Origin: Diphasiastrum complanatum
Lineage: Eukaryota; Streptophyta; Lycopodiopsida; Lycopodiales; Lycopodiaceae
Assembly: GCA_029204225.1 (NCBI GenBank)
Contig: CM055093.1
Coordinates: 32,749,777-32,813,776 of the forward strand
DNA: 64,000 nucleotides
Reading direction: 5' to 3'
Shown: positions 1 to 12,900 of the stretch, one piece after another
Layout of the letters: each line of letters starts with the position of its first letter
Numbering within the stretch: position 1 is the first letter of the stretch
Position numbers and translations under genes: made by a program
Notes under the pieces: generated by a model
Database searches by the model: none
Told to the model about the DNA's origin: nothing
Seen by the model: only the letters and a program-made list of their open reading frames with translations

Positions 1-3000
1 GTAGTTGTAGTGAGTGCTTTGTACTCAGCCTCACATGAAGAGAGTTGTTTTTTGGAAAGCCAAGATATTAGATTGTCTCCAAGAAAGATAGTGTATGCAC
101 TAATAGACTTTCGATCCATCTTGTCACTTGCAAAGTCCGAATCCGAGTAGCCAACAATGGATAGATCTTCACTTTTATAGAGTAGACCATAATCACAAGA
201 TGAAGATACATATCTTAGAATCCTCTTGGCCATCTTCCAATGATGGATCTTAGGATCTTGCATAAATTGACTCAATTTGTGCACACAAAAACTTATATCG
301 GGCCTAGTAATGGTAAGCCAAATCAAGAAGCCTACAAGGCTCCTAAAAAGTGTGATGTCCTCAAAGGATCTTTCATCACCTTTATTAGGATCTTTTACAA
401 TTTGCTCCATTGGAGTATCTATGCTCTTAGAATTTTTCATATGGAATTTTTTCAGCATAGAGTGAGCATATCTATATTGGCATATAAAGACATGATTTTC
501 ATAAAAATCAATCTCTAGGCCTAGAATGTAATGTATCTCTCCTAGATCTTGCATTTTAAACTCACATCCAAGTGCTAGCTTAGTTTCATCAACTAGCTTG
601 ATACAACTTCCACAAAGAATAATGTCATCAACATAAATTAGAAGAATGGCAATATTGTTATCAACAAACTTTAGATACATGGAAGGATCATAGTCACTAA
701 GAGTAAACCCTAGTGAGATAAGAAAAGAATTAAGTCTTGAATACCATGATCTTGGTGCTTGCTTGAGTCCATAAAGACTTTTGAAGAGCAAGCACACTTT
801 GGACTCATCCTTGATGAATCCTTGACGTTGTTCCATATAGATCTCCTCCTCAAGATAACCATTTAGAAAAGCATTGGATACATCTAATTGGAACACCTTC
901 CACTTGAAGAAACAAGCAAGAGAAATAAGAATTCTTATTGTCACCATCTTTGCAACGGGTGCAAAGGTCTCCTCATAATCAAGGCCATGGATTTGAGCAA
1001 ATCCTTTGGCACATAATCTTGCTTTATGCTTGTTGATGGTGCCATCATGATTGAACTTGATCCGAAATACCCACTTGCAACCAATCACATGCTTGTTGGA
1101 TGGAGGATCCACAAGCTCCCAAGTATTGTTGGTGATCAATGCATCATACTCTTGCTTCATGGCATCATACCACTCCTTGGTATTGAGTGCCTCTTGTACA
1201 TTCTTTGGCTCTTCATAAGAGACATAAAAAACATAATTAGTGGAATCAAAATCCACTTGTTTGCCTTTGTCAACATACGAGAGCCTCTTAGGCTCGGATC
1301 TATCTCTCATGGATCTTCTTGGTGAGAAAATCCGAGGAGAGTCTTCTTCAAATCTCGACCCCATCACATCATGATTGTCTTCAAAATCAATAATTGGTGA
1401 TGCATCCATAGATTTCTTGATCTCGGCCTCTTCAAAAGATGAGTGTTGATCTTCATGAAAGACAACATCTCTACTTTCAATAACTTGAGAAGTAGAGAGT
1501 ATAAAGACTCTATAGGCCTTCTTGGTGGATGAGTATCCAACCATGATCCCTTTGCATGCACTAGGATCTTCCTTCTTCCTTGCTTCCAAGGGAATATGGA
1601 CAAAGCATATGCATCCAAAAACTCTAAGGTGATCAACCTTAGGCTTCTTCAAATATAAGATTTCATATGGTGACTTTCCTCCAAGAGCTATATGTGGGAG
1701 CCTATTGCAAAGATAATTTGCACAATTAATGGCTTCTCCCCAAAAATCTTTGGGCAAAGATGCCTCAATTCTCATAGATTTTGCACATTCACATAGAGAT
1801 CTATTCTTTCTCTCAGCCACTCCATTTTGAGATGGAGAGTAGGCACAAGAGAACTCTCTTTTGATGCCTTCAAGCTCACAAAAATCTTGAAATTTATTGG
1901 AGATATATTCACCACCTCCATCACTTCTAAGAGCTTTAATCTTGAATGAGAATTGCTTCTCTACATAAGCTTTGAAAATAAGAAAATGATCAAACACCAT
2001 AGATTTAGAAGCAAGAAGATATATCCAAGTGAATCTTGTGAAATCATCAATGAAAGTAACAAAACAAGTGGCTCCTCCCTTGCTTGTAGTTGATGAGAAA
2101 TGCACATCCGAGTGGATTAACTCCAAAGGATGCTTGCTTTTAATAGAAGATCTTGTAAATGGCTTTTCGTTAGATTTAGCAATAGCACAAGCCTCACAAG
2201 GCTTGATTGTCTTGGAGAATGACTTTGGCAAGCCAATAGCTTTGGCTTCTTTGATCATAGAGAGCATGGATTTGTAGTTGGGATGTCCCAACCTCCTATG
2301 CCATCATTCATCCATAGAGAGCTTGTTCACAAGAGCAACATTACAAGCATTCACATGCTCATTTGGATCTAGTTTATAGATGCCTCCAAATCTAGATCCT
2401 AATGCAAGTATCTCATCACCTTAGAGAGAGAAAGAACTTTAGAGGATGCAAGCTTCAAGGGAATGTTCCTTATGCCTTCAATAGGACATTCAAAATCATT
2501 TGCTTTGTATATTGATTTCTTGACTCCATCATAAGGTGCAATAGAAGAGAAAGAGTCCTTGGAGCTACACATATGTGAAGAGGCTCCACTATCAATATAC
2601 CATAGGCCGTCCTTCTTGAAAGGAGTAGATGAGAAACTAGAGACCATAAGAGATCCCTCTCCATCACTTGCAATAGTGTCTTCCTTCTCATTGGTAATGT
2701 TGGCTTGCTTGAGTTGATTCTTCTTCTTAAAGCAATTGGTGGCATAATGGCCTTTCTTGCCACAATAAAAGCACTTGATCTTCTTCTTCTTGAGCCTGGA
2801 TGATGAAGCATTAGTAAATGATCTTCCTCCTCATTGTCTTTGGATTTGACTTTGTCCTTGCTTGAGGATTGTTGATGTTGGTTCTTGCTCCTCCCTTTGT
2901 GCTTATCCTTGGCAAAGAGAGCTTTGCCATCATTATGAGTGAGAGAGAGCTTGTCCATCCTCAAGAGCTTGTACTCTTGTCTTGATTCTTCTGAAATTAG

Positions 3001-3318
3001 CACACTTTGGAGAGCCTCCAAACTTGGTAGCTCCTCCTTAATGGCATAGGATTGGACAAGGTTATCAAATTCACTTCTCAAGCTATTGAGAATGACTTGA
3101 ATTAGCTCATTTTGATTGATGGAATCACCAATACAAGCAAGTTCTCTATGAATATCTTTTACTCTCAAAACATAACTAGATGCACTCTCATCACTCTTTT
3201 GGCTACTTTGAAAGAGTTGATTAGTCCAAATAGCATATAATTGAAGCATGTACGAAACCTTGGCCAACATATATGCCATTGTCCTTAATAACTCTCCCTC
3301 ATAAGACAAAGTCCCCAC
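1..3318 (-). pseudogene. Ty1/copia retrotransposon gag-pol, decayed, runs off left edge
   Basis: Read on the minus strand from 3318 down, this gives a copia polyprotein in order. A UBN2-type gag lies at about 3318-2800, a CCHC zinc knuckle near 2740-2776, and the aspartic protease motif WYIDSGASSHMC near 2567-2606. An integrase HHCC zinc domain lies near 2160-2300, the integrase core around 1800-2100, the reverse transcriptase motif YVDD near 630, and RNase H (KKQLSSCEAEYKALTT) at the window start. The reading frame is broken many times, so no full polyprotein survives. No LTR is seen upstream of gag, so the 5' end looks truncated. The 3' LTR would lie left of the window. Family assignment is firm; activity is excluded by the breaks. 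Confidence 0.93.
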
Positions 3319-3852
3319 AATCAGTCTAAAGAAAATGCTGCAGCTAGAAAATGAAAAGTGTTGTTGGTGTCAACTAGGCTGCAAAAAGAAACATAAAGCA
3401 TATGCCAAAGAATCTGAAAATTTAGAACAATGAACAAAACAAATACATGCTCACCATGGGTCATGTTGCTAAATAAATGCAAAAAGAATGGCAAATAGAA
3501 TTTCTGTGTCAATTGTATGGATTAGGAGTTCCTAATGAATGTAATAGTAGATTGCATAGTACACAAAAGATAGTCCAATTCAGTCCGCAAAAACCAAAAA
3601 TGCTTAGCACATAAAAACAAAAGGTGACTCATAACTATGAGCTAATAAATTGTATGGGTCATGATGACCAATTAGCAGCAACAATAGATGTTTTAATAGA
3701 TACAAATAGCAGCAACCAAGCTAGCGATATGGATTGAGCATGTCATGTACATGAGTGCCATGAAGTGAACTCACTTTTATAATAATGCTAGGATAAAAAT
3801 CTATAACAATTATGAAAACTAAGAATTGAACTATTGTGTGCTAAAAAACAGA
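3319..3852. other. Unassigned spacer
   Basis: AT-rich sequence upstream of the copia gag. I see no LTR, gene or repeat in it. Confidence 0.5.
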
Positions 3853-4030
3853 CATGCTGCTGTAGAATTAAATTCTAGCTTAGTAGAATTTATAAAAATA
3901 CGAATGAAATCTGTCTTAGTTTTGCCGGATGAATGCGTTGTGCAAAAAAACAAACATGTTGCTGCTGTAGAATCTTAGTAGAATTTATCAAAATACGAAT
4001 GAAGTTTATCTCAATTTTGTCGGATGAATT
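3853..4030 (+). repeat. Imperfect tandem duplication, about 105-bp period
   Basis: A block starting with a GCTGCTGTAGAAT-like sequence and continuing through TAGTAGAATTTAT, AAAATACGAATGAA and GCCGGATGAAT/GTCGGATGAAT occurs twice, at about 3853-3933 and 3959-4030. The copies differ by scattered substitutions and one small indel. The second copy forms the start of the open frame that follows. Confidence 0.7.
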
Positions 4031-4268
4031 AACTGAGGTAGGAAAGTCTACAGAATCTGACGAAAACTCTGTAATTCCATTGTCAAAAGAACCACAACCT
4101 TCCGCTAGTGAAAAAGTGGGTGACACATGGGATTTTGCAGATGTACTAGTTCAAGATTATAATGTTGTAATTGTAGAGAAAACCGTGGAAAAGGTTGCCA
4201 TTGTTTCTACTGAGGCTCCTCCAAAAAAGCCAAAAGACGTCAATGACCTTGATGACTTTTGGAAATAG
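3933..4268 (+). CDS. Unrecognised 111-residue open frame
   Basis: I do not recognise this protein. The N-terminal third comes from a tandemly duplicated block. The remaining 80 residues are acidic and rich in Glu, Val and Ser, with a Pro/Lys stretch near the end and the C-terminus DVNDLDDFWK. The downstream flank turns sharply AT-rich at the stop codon, as at a real gene end. It could be the last exon of a lost gene, a captured fragment or chance. No promoter or intron support is visible. Confidence 0.25.
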   Translation: MRCAKKQTCCCCRILVEFIKIRMKFISILSDELTEVGKSTESDENSVIPLSKEPQPSASEKVGDTWDFADVLVQDYNVVIVEKTVEKVAIVSTEAPPKKPKDVNDLDDFWK

Positions 4269-5036
4269 TGTCCTCATCTGATTATTTTAAATATATGAAC
4301 ATCAAACTTTTTTGGCATGAAATTTTAAAATTCATTTACATTTTTTAATACTATTTGTTATTTGAAATATGTTTAAATATTTTCAAATTTATTTTTCAAT
4401 GCTACTCTGTAAAGTGAATTACTAAATATTTATTTTAATGAATGTTGTCTTGGAATGACAATATTGTTTTGAATTTGTTCTAAAATCATATTCTCAAAAA
4501 ATTAATGAATATTATTGAAATTGTTAATATATTTCATCTTTTAAAATATAGAAATTTCTTAATAAAATTTCAAGTTATTAATTATGAAGATACTAAGAAT
4601 AAGATTCTTTTTGAATAATTTTAATATTTTCAAAAGTCATGTAATTTTAGATGTATATTTAATTTTTTTATAACTAAAATTTATATGTTACAAACCTACA
4701 TTGCAAAAATCTTTTTGAATCTGTACAAATTATTATTTTAAAAAATTAAACTTTTTGAAAAATATTGATTTGAATTTATATTGTATTCATGCAAAATATT
4801 TGTTACCAAAAAATTTCTCAAATAAGTAAAATAATTTTTTTTGTTGATTCGTATTTTTATATTTAATGATTATATTTATTATTAATTAATTTAAAATATG
4901 CAAAACTGAATATGTTTTTAAGATTTTATGTTTAGTTTTTTTAGTATGATTTTAGTTTTCCACAAAAGACGATATTTTTTTAGCATGAAAATATAAAATT
5001 TGCAAAGCATTTTCAATATAGGCATTTTTTTTTTAA
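4269..5036. other. Extremely AT-rich gene-free stretch
   Basis: Mostly A and T with long T runs and no codon-like structure in any frame. It ends abruptly where the copia integrase fragment begins near 5040. Confidence 0.6.
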
Positions 5037-5039
5037 ACA

Positions 5040-5898
5040 TTACAAAAAATGGGTTTCCATGTCATTTTTTTTTTTGTCACCATGTTTTTCACATAAAGTC
5101 CTATTGTTCCTTTCAACCACTCCATTTTGTTGTGGGGTCGTTGGTGTTGTATACTCCCTCTTGATCTCATGCTCATCACAAAAGGCTTTGAACTTGGTAG
5201 ATATGTACTCACCACCATTGTCACTCAAGCACTTGATCCTTGTGGAAAATTGGTTCTCTCATGCATTCTTGAACTTGACAAAGATATCATACACTTTATC
5301 TTTGCTCTTTAGTAAATAGATCCAACAAAATCTAGTAAAATCATCAATGAAAGTTACATACATCTTAGCTCCACTATTGCTAATTGTAGTAATTCCATGA
5401 GTATCCGAATGTACTATTTGAAAAGGCTTTGTAGATCTAGATGTAGATCTAGCATAAGGTTGTCTATGTGACTTAGATAAAGCACAAAACTCACAAACAT
5501 GATTGATACTCTTTAAGAAATTTAGAAGACTTATCACAACTTGCTTTCTAGCCATTACTTCCAATGACTTGAAGTTGAGGTGTCCCATCCTTTTATGCCA
5601 AACCTCTTGCAACACATCGAACTTGGTTAGCAATATCACAAGCATCTAGTTTGAACAACTTCCCTTGAGTTTTACCTTTTCCAATCAAGACATCCTTTCT
5701 TTTGATCATACAAACATTTCCATCAAACTCAACCTTGTTCAAAATGTTTGGACTCACACATACAATAATTGTTGTTAGCATTTGATCCATAGTACGTGTA
5801 GTACATACATTGAAACTCGTATCTATGCACATTTTTTGCTCATAACTAGTACCCATCAAGATTTTTTCCTTTTGCTTGCCTTTAGGCACTATGAACAT
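5040..5898 (-). pseudogene. Ty1/copia integrase fragment
   Basis: The minus strand encodes a pre-integrase segment (CMIKRKDVLIGKGK), then the HHCC zinc module (VWHKRMGHLNFKSLE, later CEFCALSKSH). The integrase core follows with catalytic Asp in VHSDTHG, Asp in SDNGGEY and Glu in QQNGVVERNN. A frameshift near 5250 separates the core into two frames. Gag, protease and reverse transcriptase are absent. It is a separate insertion from the copia at the left edge, judged by sequence difference and the AT-rich spacer. Confidence 0.9.
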
Positions 5899-6640
5899 GG
5901 GTTATCATGCTTAGTGGTGCTATGATACTTAATTGAGATGTTTTCTAGAAAGGATCCTTGACTGCTGGCTCACCAGTTTTGAATGCATCATTGTCATCTT
6001 CAATGAAATACGTATAGTGCAAACCTTGTCAGCAGACAAAAAAAGCAAACATCCTCACGTTTCAAACCTATTTGTGCTGATGCATCTAGGTGACTTTTGT
6101 ACACTAATGTCCGCATACTGAACTTTTTGCCTGTCAACAATTTTCTTCAGTGACATGATTGTTTACAAACCTGAAATGAGCATCTTAACTTTCTACAATA
6201 TCATCACGTATAACATCAGCTCAACCAGGACAGCCACATTGTTTCAAAATAGAAAACTGAAGAGCTTTTAAGCTCTTCAGCTTAAGATATAATTTGCTAT
6301 CATCAAGAAAAATACAGCATTTTAAGAAACAAATATTATAACAAATAAGAGAGAAGAACCGGCAGAAACAGCCTGAAGGTTGTCAACATAGCAACAACCT
6401 TTCAGCCCTTTTCCAATTATTTACATAAAATGCTTCTAAAGTGAAAGCTACAATCAATCAATTTCTCATACCCGGAAAGCTCTACAGCTTTCTTTGATAG
6501 GATCTCCTCTGCAGGTTGCAAAAGGAGACATTCTGAGAGATTTTCAGCCATGTGAAAAAAATTCCTTTGCACAGATGTTGCATTGAGTTTGCTTATCCAG
6601 AGAAACAACCAATGGTGCAACTGAGTGGGATTTGGAGCTG
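5899..6640. other. Downstream region of TIC236, 3' UTR candidate
   Basis: This follows the TIC236 stop codon on the minus strand. The first 200 bases are the likely 3' UTR. No strong AATAAA signal is evident on the minus strand, so the polyadenylation site is not placed. The remainder shows nothing recognisable. Confidence 0.4.
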
Positions 6641-6793
6641 TCAGTTCTGTGATGTGGCTGAATACTCCAGAAGCAAACGGTTATCAACAGTTGGAATAGA
6701 GGAGAACAATATTCGTACTTTGCTATTCAATTGGTAAATCAATGTCCACTGCGTGGCCATTTCAGATTCCTTAAGCTGCCGAACAACTGATGC
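6641..6793 (-). CDS. TIC236: TIC236 terminal coding exon
   Basis: Fifty codons plus TGA. It begins [20 protein letters not shown] directly after CAG and ends [11 protein letters not shown], the family's conserved C-terminus. It is separated from the previous exon by a 13.4-kb intron. Confidence 0.96.
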   Translation of the reverse strand, partial: ASVVRQLKESEMATQWTLIYQLNSKVRILFSSIPTVDNRLLLEYSATSQN

Positions 6794-6856
6794 CTGTAAA
6801 GATCATACCAGGAACAATATCAGAACAAGTAAAATATTGCAAATAATGTACAAAAC

Positions 6857-6914
<58 letters not shown>

Positions 6915-9900
6915 GTCAATGCATTTGCTACTAAAACATGTCACAAGCAATGAAAGAAACTGATTATACAGATTAATATCAAGCTGAAATTCCTACAAAT
7001 CTCCATATGTGAATAACAAATGAGCTAAACTGCTCACCACCGAGTTAAATTTAAAAAAAAGTTTCAGCCATAAGCAGAACTCCATGTGAAAAGCTATGCA
7101 TCCAAATGTGCTATTGTAAATATTCTCAAGGTTTGGGATAAACAAAGAAATGAAGTACTGAACATTTGTTCTTGTCAAAACAATAATGATTAACTGGAAA
7201 CTAGGAGAAAAATAAAGCAATCTAGAAAAATGTGTTATGCCAAGATAAATTTGGTGAACTTTTAAGGTGAGAAGAAAGATACATATAGGTGTTGTTGAAC
7301 TAGAGACTCCATGTACACAACCTGGGAGGAAGGCACAATTGCTGTCTTTGGTTCTTGTCTGTTGAGTTGATACGGCATTCAACGACATGGTCAGTAGATT
7401 GTCTAGGCCACCCCAGGTAGTCTCTCAGCAATCTTAAAGAGAAGAATAATAATTAGGAAAATAGGCTATGTCATTGCCTTAATAGCACTAAACACAATAA
7501 ACAAGATAACACGGTACAACCTCTGATCATTGATGGTAGCTTTATGTTTCCTGAAACTGAAGAAAACAAATTATAACAATAAGTGTTGCATCGGCGCCTC
7601 AAAGGGTGCTGGGAGTTGAGCAGTGTCCCCAAGACACGCTTAAGTCTAACATTAATCCGACATGAACTCACTGAAAAGCCAACTTAGAACACGTGACAAC
7701 CCTAACCATTCAAACTTAGGAAAACAGGAATCCCAACCAACTTGAAAGCCAACTTAGAATCCGTCCCAAAAGGTAACCTAAGGCAAAGACAAGTCACTCG
7801 TGAAATCCCAAGGCATAGTGGTCGCCAAACTGACCAAATGGCACAGCGGAGGGCCTCACGTCAGTGACGTGGACCCTTAGGTTCCAGCGATGCAAAAAGG
7901 TTGTAGTCAGGGTCCTTTCACTTGGACCAATCCCGGAGGCAAAACCGAACAGGTAATCATCCCAAGGATCAACTTTATTGAATCTAGAAGAGGTTACATT
8001 CATAATTAGACCGACTGGTCTCGGGGCCACCAACACGTGTTGGGCATTGTGCCTGGCTTGCGTTGGTAGAGGGAGCTAAGACTTGGCGTTGGTTGAGCTG
8101 CCCAAGTTTCTGTTTGCCAGACTCCCCCTATAGTTTTGTTGTGATTCAGCGTGCTCCCTCTATCCTAGAATACAGTGTTGTCTAGTAACGCACGCTTTTC
8201 TGGACTTAAATTTTATTTTGTTGATTAAACCTGGCAAGCCTGGTAAAATCAGTCTAGCTCTTGGATATGGGTCCCGGGAGCTGTCCCACAGTAGGCAAAA
8301 TCAACTTGGCTCCAAGACAAGGTCCCAGGAGCTGACTAGGCCATGACTCGAGCTCCAAAGCTAGCTTGACTTGTGACTACTTGACTGGCTCATCACATGT
8401 CAGAGGCTCAGTCCTTGACTTCCTAACTTGCTCTGGGACTTTTAGGGAGTGTCTCCCTTTAGAGTCTTACAGGGCACATTGGGTGCACCCGAGTCAACTT
8501 TACAACAATGGGTCATGCTACAGCTACTTAAGAGTTAAGCAAGCGTTTGCTGATGTGAATATCTCACATTAAAGGGGGTATATAAAGCTGAAGATAAAAT
8601 CACTTGTGCTGCATGTGTTGGGAAGAAGTTTGAAATGCTTCATGTCGATAAGGATACAATAGTTTCTAGTCAAGCTCATCCTAATAGTCAAGCTCATCCT
8701 AACGTCATGGGACACTATAATATCAGCATCAACAAGCTCAGGGAGTACATTATGCTGATGGATTAGTAACTGTGGCCCCTCTCTTGCACCTCTAACATGG
8801 TGGATAAAATTTTTATCTAGACTCTAGTTTTTATTTGAATCCTCATCATACTCCCTCTCTTTCATAGATCACTGACATGCTGAAAAGTCGATTGATGGAG
8901 ATGTGTGTTTATGACATTCCATTTTCTGGGGCTCTACAAAACATTGTCTAAGTTGAAATAACTCATGCATACATAACGAAACACGTCTCTGATCATTGTA
9001 TGTGATGAAGGAACGCAGTCTGAGAGGCTGACTTTGAAAGAGACGAGCATTTCCAGCTGATCTCGTAACATAGTGGACATATGAAGATGTGATTCTCTTT
9101 GTTCTCAATCTCCCTAGTGACACATTTGGCGAAGTCTCTCCTCTCTAGTTGTCCCTTGGAATCCATATGTCTCAATTTGTAGCTGATAGAGGACAATTTG
9201 TGCTGGCCCATACCAACCTAAAGACTTTGATTGAATGTAGGTTGAGAAAACTTGTATCTCAATAGTACCATCTATTGCCCGTTACAAGAACTGCTCTTTA
9301 TAGAAATCAGGCTTGATCCATAGGGGCATAAAGGAAAGGAATATTGATTAGTGCCTATGTCCGATGTCTGCCTGATTTATGTGACATGAAGGAACTAATA
9401 TAAAGTGTATTGCACTATCTATTTGTGGCATCATGAAGGTGGGTCCAGAAGCATCTTGAAGGTGGTTCCAGAAGCATCATCCCCTGTAGAGAGTACCCAG
9501 ATCCCTATAGGACCACCTAGTCAATGCTGAAAGTAGGGCCTGAGAACTAACTCCAAGGGTTGGTCCTGAAAATATGATGTCTGCAACCGCATTAAAGACG
9601 AAGAAGTATTTAATACCATACATAACCTTTGTTTTCAAGGTGTTCAAGTCCTTTTAGTTTGTGGAATTGTAGCTTACTAATATGTGCCCTTAGGACCTCA
9701 TAGGAGCATGATATGAAAACCGTGTCATCTGTGCATAGAATGATCATCAGAATTCACCAAGTTCGTGCCTCCACCACTCCTCTGAGAGTGCTGGTGACAT
9801 GGAACGCCATGGCTTTTTATCACTATTATGCTCCATATCTCATCTTATGATTCCCACATGATATAAAGTGTGATCTAACCACAAGATGCCACCGTTACCA

Positions 9901-12900
9901 TGGTGTCCCCTAGAAGATTCAAATTTCATTATCTTCGCATCAAGGATGCTGCATGAAACTGAGACAAAGGCTATAGAAATAAATAAAGCAGCTGAGAGCC
10001 CACATGTTCTGGTGGTTGTCCTCTTTGATAATGTAAGATCAAAATCAGAGTACTGTGTTCTGCAACATGTGTCTAAATTATGAACCAGATCACACATAGA
10101 GGAAAATATAATACCAAAATAGACATAAAGGATGAAACAGCCCTTCTATGAAGGAATATAACTGGAGCATCTCCTACAAAGAGAACGAGAAGAGTCTACC
10201 ACAAAGAACTCATAGAAAACCCAAATCATCAACTGCAAAATGAGAGTAGATTATGTCATCCAGTGTTATGGGTCTCAAGAGGATACCGCCTGCTCATTGG
10301 ACCAATCAGTCCGCTTATCCACTAGTAAATGAAAATCGGACAATGGGTCCAACTCTTCAGCATCTGCTTCTTGTAAGAGCAAGAGACCAAAGAGCCAAGG
10401 AAGGAAGAAAGAAGATTGTTACAGTTCTTATATTAGCTTAGAATGTCATACATAGGCGGAGATTTCTTATTCCATAATCTGATCTATGCATAGATGAAAT
10501 CCCTCTTATCATTGGATTGATCTCCATCCTACAACCAACTACTCACCACACTGTGATTCTTGATTTCTAACATTTAGAGCATCTAAACAAGGTATCATCA
10601 CAAGTAGGTCTCGAATCAGAGGCGTTTTTGGGTGTCATTGCTCGGAACGGGCAGCTTCATGATGAATAGATCATCATGTTTGCAATTTCCTCATTCAAAT
10701 GTTTGAAATGTTTTGGTAAACCAGATTTACTTTTGCATTTTGGGGATTCAATATTTGAATTTTGAATTAGACGCGTCTTTAAAAGTATGATGACAAGCAC
10801 CTTTCACCATCTATACATTTGGAATTTGTGAAATACTAGTTTCACACACAAAATTTTATGCTTTCAATTTTAACCTTTAAACATTTCGTTAATTGCACTT
10901 TTGAGCTCTACGGTGTGGCAGCAGATATGCAAGTGCCTACACTCAGAAGAAAAAAAGGTTGTTTGTAGCTGGTAGACATGAAATGTTTTGTGGCTTTCAC
11001 TCTTTTCGTGCTATGGGATTTGTGGGTAATTGTTTTTCTCAACAAGGCATTGCACTGCTCTTACTTTTATAGGAAACTAGTGTGATGCATGCTGGCACCT
11101 TGCGTGTGTAAGTCCAGCCCGATGATCACATAGTTATTTGATTAATTAGAAAGTCAATAAAAGGACTTTAGGCCTTTTTGCGGGACTTTTGATGTCGTAG
11201 GGCCTAAATGTCAAGTTAGTGAATAAAGTTTGGTTTCCCTCCAATTTGGATGGTTCCCACTCTTTTTTAAATTTGAATAATTAGGGAGGCAGAAATGGAC
11301 CAATAGGATTCAGAGGCCAGGGTCCTCCTCTCTACTATAAAAAGGGACCAACTCGAGTTCCTACACATGTTCATTTTCTCATTTTAATAAAGCAGATTGG
11401 TTCTCTTGTGAAATGGATGGATGAATGTCCTTGCTCTCTATTACTTTTCCTCCATCTCTCATGCTTTATTTGGATTTTGCTAGTTGATTGGACTGATTGT
11501 TATTGGGATTGCATGTTATTATACTTTTTATGAGAGAAAAAGGGAGAGAGAGAAAGAGTAAGCTATCTTTGTTGTGGATCTAGTGTTAGTGGATGTAGTG
11601 TTAATGCTCAGGGTTGATGGATGTTAGAATTAGATTTGGATCTTCCATTCATGCTGAAACCTGAACTATACTATCGCTCTCATGGGAACGAATCTATGCG
11701 TGACAACTAACTTCGTCTCTTTGATGCTAGACTGATTAGATCTTGGATTCAGGTTAGGCAAGGAAAGAAACCCACTACATAGAGTAATTTTAGGGCTTGA
11801 CATATCGCTAAAAAACATTCCGCTTTTTGGGAAGAAATGACTATGATTTAAAAATGCTATTTATGTTGTTAAGTGGTGTAGTTTCTTTTGGACATGGATA
11901 ACAACTAAAGCTCAGCTATGACACCTGTCTTCCCCATTGTACTAGAGTCGCATGCGGTTTTGTGTTGTGGGATGGTGGCAAGTATCAGCAGGACGTTTTG
12001 AAAGTGGTTATGCTTTATGGTGCTTTTTAGTACTGTATTTCACTTTTCAGCTTTATGGTACCTTGTTGGAATATAAATAAAGGCTTCAAAGGGTTTAGTC
12101 TTGCTTTGTCAAGAGGAACTATGTGAAACTGTGTAACTCTCTCTCTACATCCTTGAGATGTAAATCCGACTATTCATTGGTTGGGATAGTACTAAACCCT
12201 TATATTTTATCCGATTCATAAGCTAATAAAGGTCTGTTTTTCATGTGTTTAGTCCACATGATGGTTTCAAGACGTTGTTGCTTTAGGTTATAGGGGAAGC
12301 CCCTTTGTAAAGACCACTAGGGACAACACCTAAAATGAGGATAGGAATACACAATAAGAGAGACTGTGGACCAACCAACCTAGATCCCTCCTGGATCTAG
12401 GCCCCAAGCCATGCCATGTGATAACAAGAGGAGAAGAGCTCAACTGAACCTAGACCAAGTCGTCGACGGGATAATCTCTACCTCAATATATAGAGAGTAG
12501 GATCCTGTGCATGAACCCATGCAATTGCCATGCAGGTCAACTATAAATAGGTCACAACTCTTCATGCATTCCTCCTGCCTATATCCGCCGTCACACATAC
12601 ATGCACTACTCCATATGTCTCAATTAGAGTGTCTGGGTCCTCTCAAAATCATAATTCACAAACAGGCCTCGATGTGGAATAATATCTAGGCGTGACCAAT
12701 AATCTCAAACACTAGAGGGCCGGTCTACCATATTAGGACTATTCCATGTCCTTAACTGAATATGGCCATAACACCCTTCCTCCGCCAAACCATTTTATAC
12801 AAACTCTTATCTGTTGTATAAAAAAGGTCGTAACGATGCATTCTTTCATCAATGATACTAATAGGGCTAGTTGTGCTTCTACTGGACCAGAGGATAAGGT

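Noticed and set aside
7794-8036. An organelle-derived gene at the 80-residue frame
   Set aside because: No organelle gene was recognised with confidence, so it is left as unassigned.
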